Below, in pieces: positions 63,469-64,000 of a stretch of 64,000 bases of DNA (positions are counted from its first letter, which is position 1; each line of letters starts with the position of its first letter). The DNA is from Thermoflexus hugenholtzii JAD2 (GTDB taxonomy: Bacteria > Chloroflexota > Anaerolineae > J036 > Brachytrichaceae): NCBI GenBank assembly GCA_945877855.1, contig CAMDWA010000002.1:1-64000 (forward strand). Reading direction: 5' to 3'. The translations under genes were made by a program, and so were the position numbers. The notes below the pieces were generated by a model. That model searched no databases, was not told the DNA's origin, and worked only from the letters and a program-made list of their open reading frames with translations.

Positions 63469-64000
63469 TTAGCGCCTATGGCGCTCATTACATCCTCAAG
63501 CCGTTGTGCAATTACTTGCCCATATTCGCCGATGCTGGGCGTATATCCTCTACTTTCAAGCCATGTGTATATGGTGTTCTCCCATTGGTCAAGGCTGATG
63601 TCTGGGGCGGGTTGCCCGACAATTTCGCGGCTCCATGCTGCCACGTCACCGCCTTGGCTCCAAAAATCGCCGATGTCTTTACCGGCGGGGACACGAGCAC
63701 GTAAGGCCTTTGGCACATCGCGCTTAATGCGCTCATATCCTAAGTCGCCAGCATCATCGTTGTCATAGCACACAATGACGCGCTTGATGTTGCGTAGGGC
63801 GATAAGCCAGCGTAATGACATGCTTTTGCTCTCACTGCCAAAGGTGACACAGGCCACGCCAGCGGGGGCGTGTTGCTGGGCCAGCATTGCGTCAAATTCA
63901 CCGGCGCAAAGAATTGCGGTATGTGCGTCTTTGAGTGCGTCGGCGTTCATGAGTGCAACCACATTGCCGATCACGCCCATATACTTATCGTATGTCCGGC
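63465..64000 (-). CDS. Toprim-domain protein, probable element primase (5' end outside window)
   Basis: The frame stays open to the window edge, so only the C-terminal part (about 178 aa) is visible. Toprim motifs: the acidic start of the fold in ILCAGEFDAML and the metal-binding VIVCYDNDDAGDLGYERI. The sequence upstream of the first ATG (RTYDKYMGVIGNVV) belongs to the same domain, so the ATG at 63980 is not the start. DnaG/phage-type primases and replicative proteins of integrative elements have this layout. It would prime replication of the excised element. Confidence 0.8.
   Translation of the reverse strand, partial: RTYDKYMGVIGNVVALMNADALKDAHTAILCAGEFDAMLAQQHAPAGVACVTFGSESKSMSLRWLIALRNIKRVIVCYDNDDAGDLGYERIKRDVPKALRARVPAGKDIGDFWSQGGDVAAWSREIVGQPAPDISLDQWENTIYTWLESRGYTPSIGEYGQVIAQRLEDVMSAIGAK

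Overview
The window looks like part of the chromosome of a Chloroflexota bacterium, probably from the Anaerolineae/Caldilineae side. This is an inference from gene content: a circularly permuted family-5 peptide-binding lipoprotein of a kind I associate with that phylum, a B12-dependent class II ribonucleotide reductase, a ChlI/ChlD + CobN cobalt chelatase, and very dense palindromic intergenic repeats. No rRNA, tRNA or CRISPR array was seen.

Layout. 1-5159: a truncated diheme cytochrome c, a solitary nuoM behind purH, and a membrane GT2 glycosyltransferase. 5492-12356: nrdJ (interrupted by an intein at its redox cysteine), nrdR and ftsZ. 12662-25304: a DUF4190 protein, a glutaredoxin-thioredoxin reductase fusion, a class III aminotransferase, a transposase remnant, a DinG-type exonuclease-helicase, a DUF433/DUF5615 toxin-antitoxin-like pair, a CDP-alcohol phosphatidyltransferase, an S1-domain protein and envelope glycosyltransferases. 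25480-27560: chlI/chlD, apparently joined by a -1 frameshift on an A7 run. 27651-34852: two DapA-fold enzymes, an alpha/beta hydrolase, an S9 peptidase, a GtrA protein and a GT4 glycosyltransferase. 34944-37053: dppF and dppD.

37334-50228 is a cobalamin locus: a B12 riboswitch with a downstream terminator, a corrinoid-type binding lipoprotein, cobT, a thioredoxin-like ferredoxin, cbtB, cbtA, cobO, cobN, cobB, cbiB and cobC. cobN begins with an extra [2Fe-2S]-type domain whose reading frame contains an in-frame TGA where a cysteine is expected, so it is a selenocysteine candidate. A decayed copy of the ferredoxin and a frameshifted second cobO follow (50914-51747). 52000-56141 holds the permuted peptide-binding protein and dppBC permeases, then a desaturase, an ABC ATPase and a molybdopterin oxidoreductase. 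From 58918 to the right edge lies one end of an integrated element: a large serine recombinase, an FtsK-like translocase, small proteins and a Toprim protein.

The B12 genes fit together: ChlI/ChlD and CobN insert cobalt, CobB amidates, CobO adenylates, CbiB, CobC and CobT build the nucleotide loop, and NrdJ needs the finished adenosylcobalamin.

The most unusual structural signal is repetitive. (1) About nine long palindromes share conserved stem bases and flanks (near GCCGAAATCAC / GGCGAAAACTTGTTTTA) but have unrelated, fully self-complementary cores. (2) Heptamer-based arrays are often arranged as inverted halves. (3) Palindromes or heptamer tracts of this kind sit in frame inside four genes, including cobN and cbiB, and supply stop codons to others.
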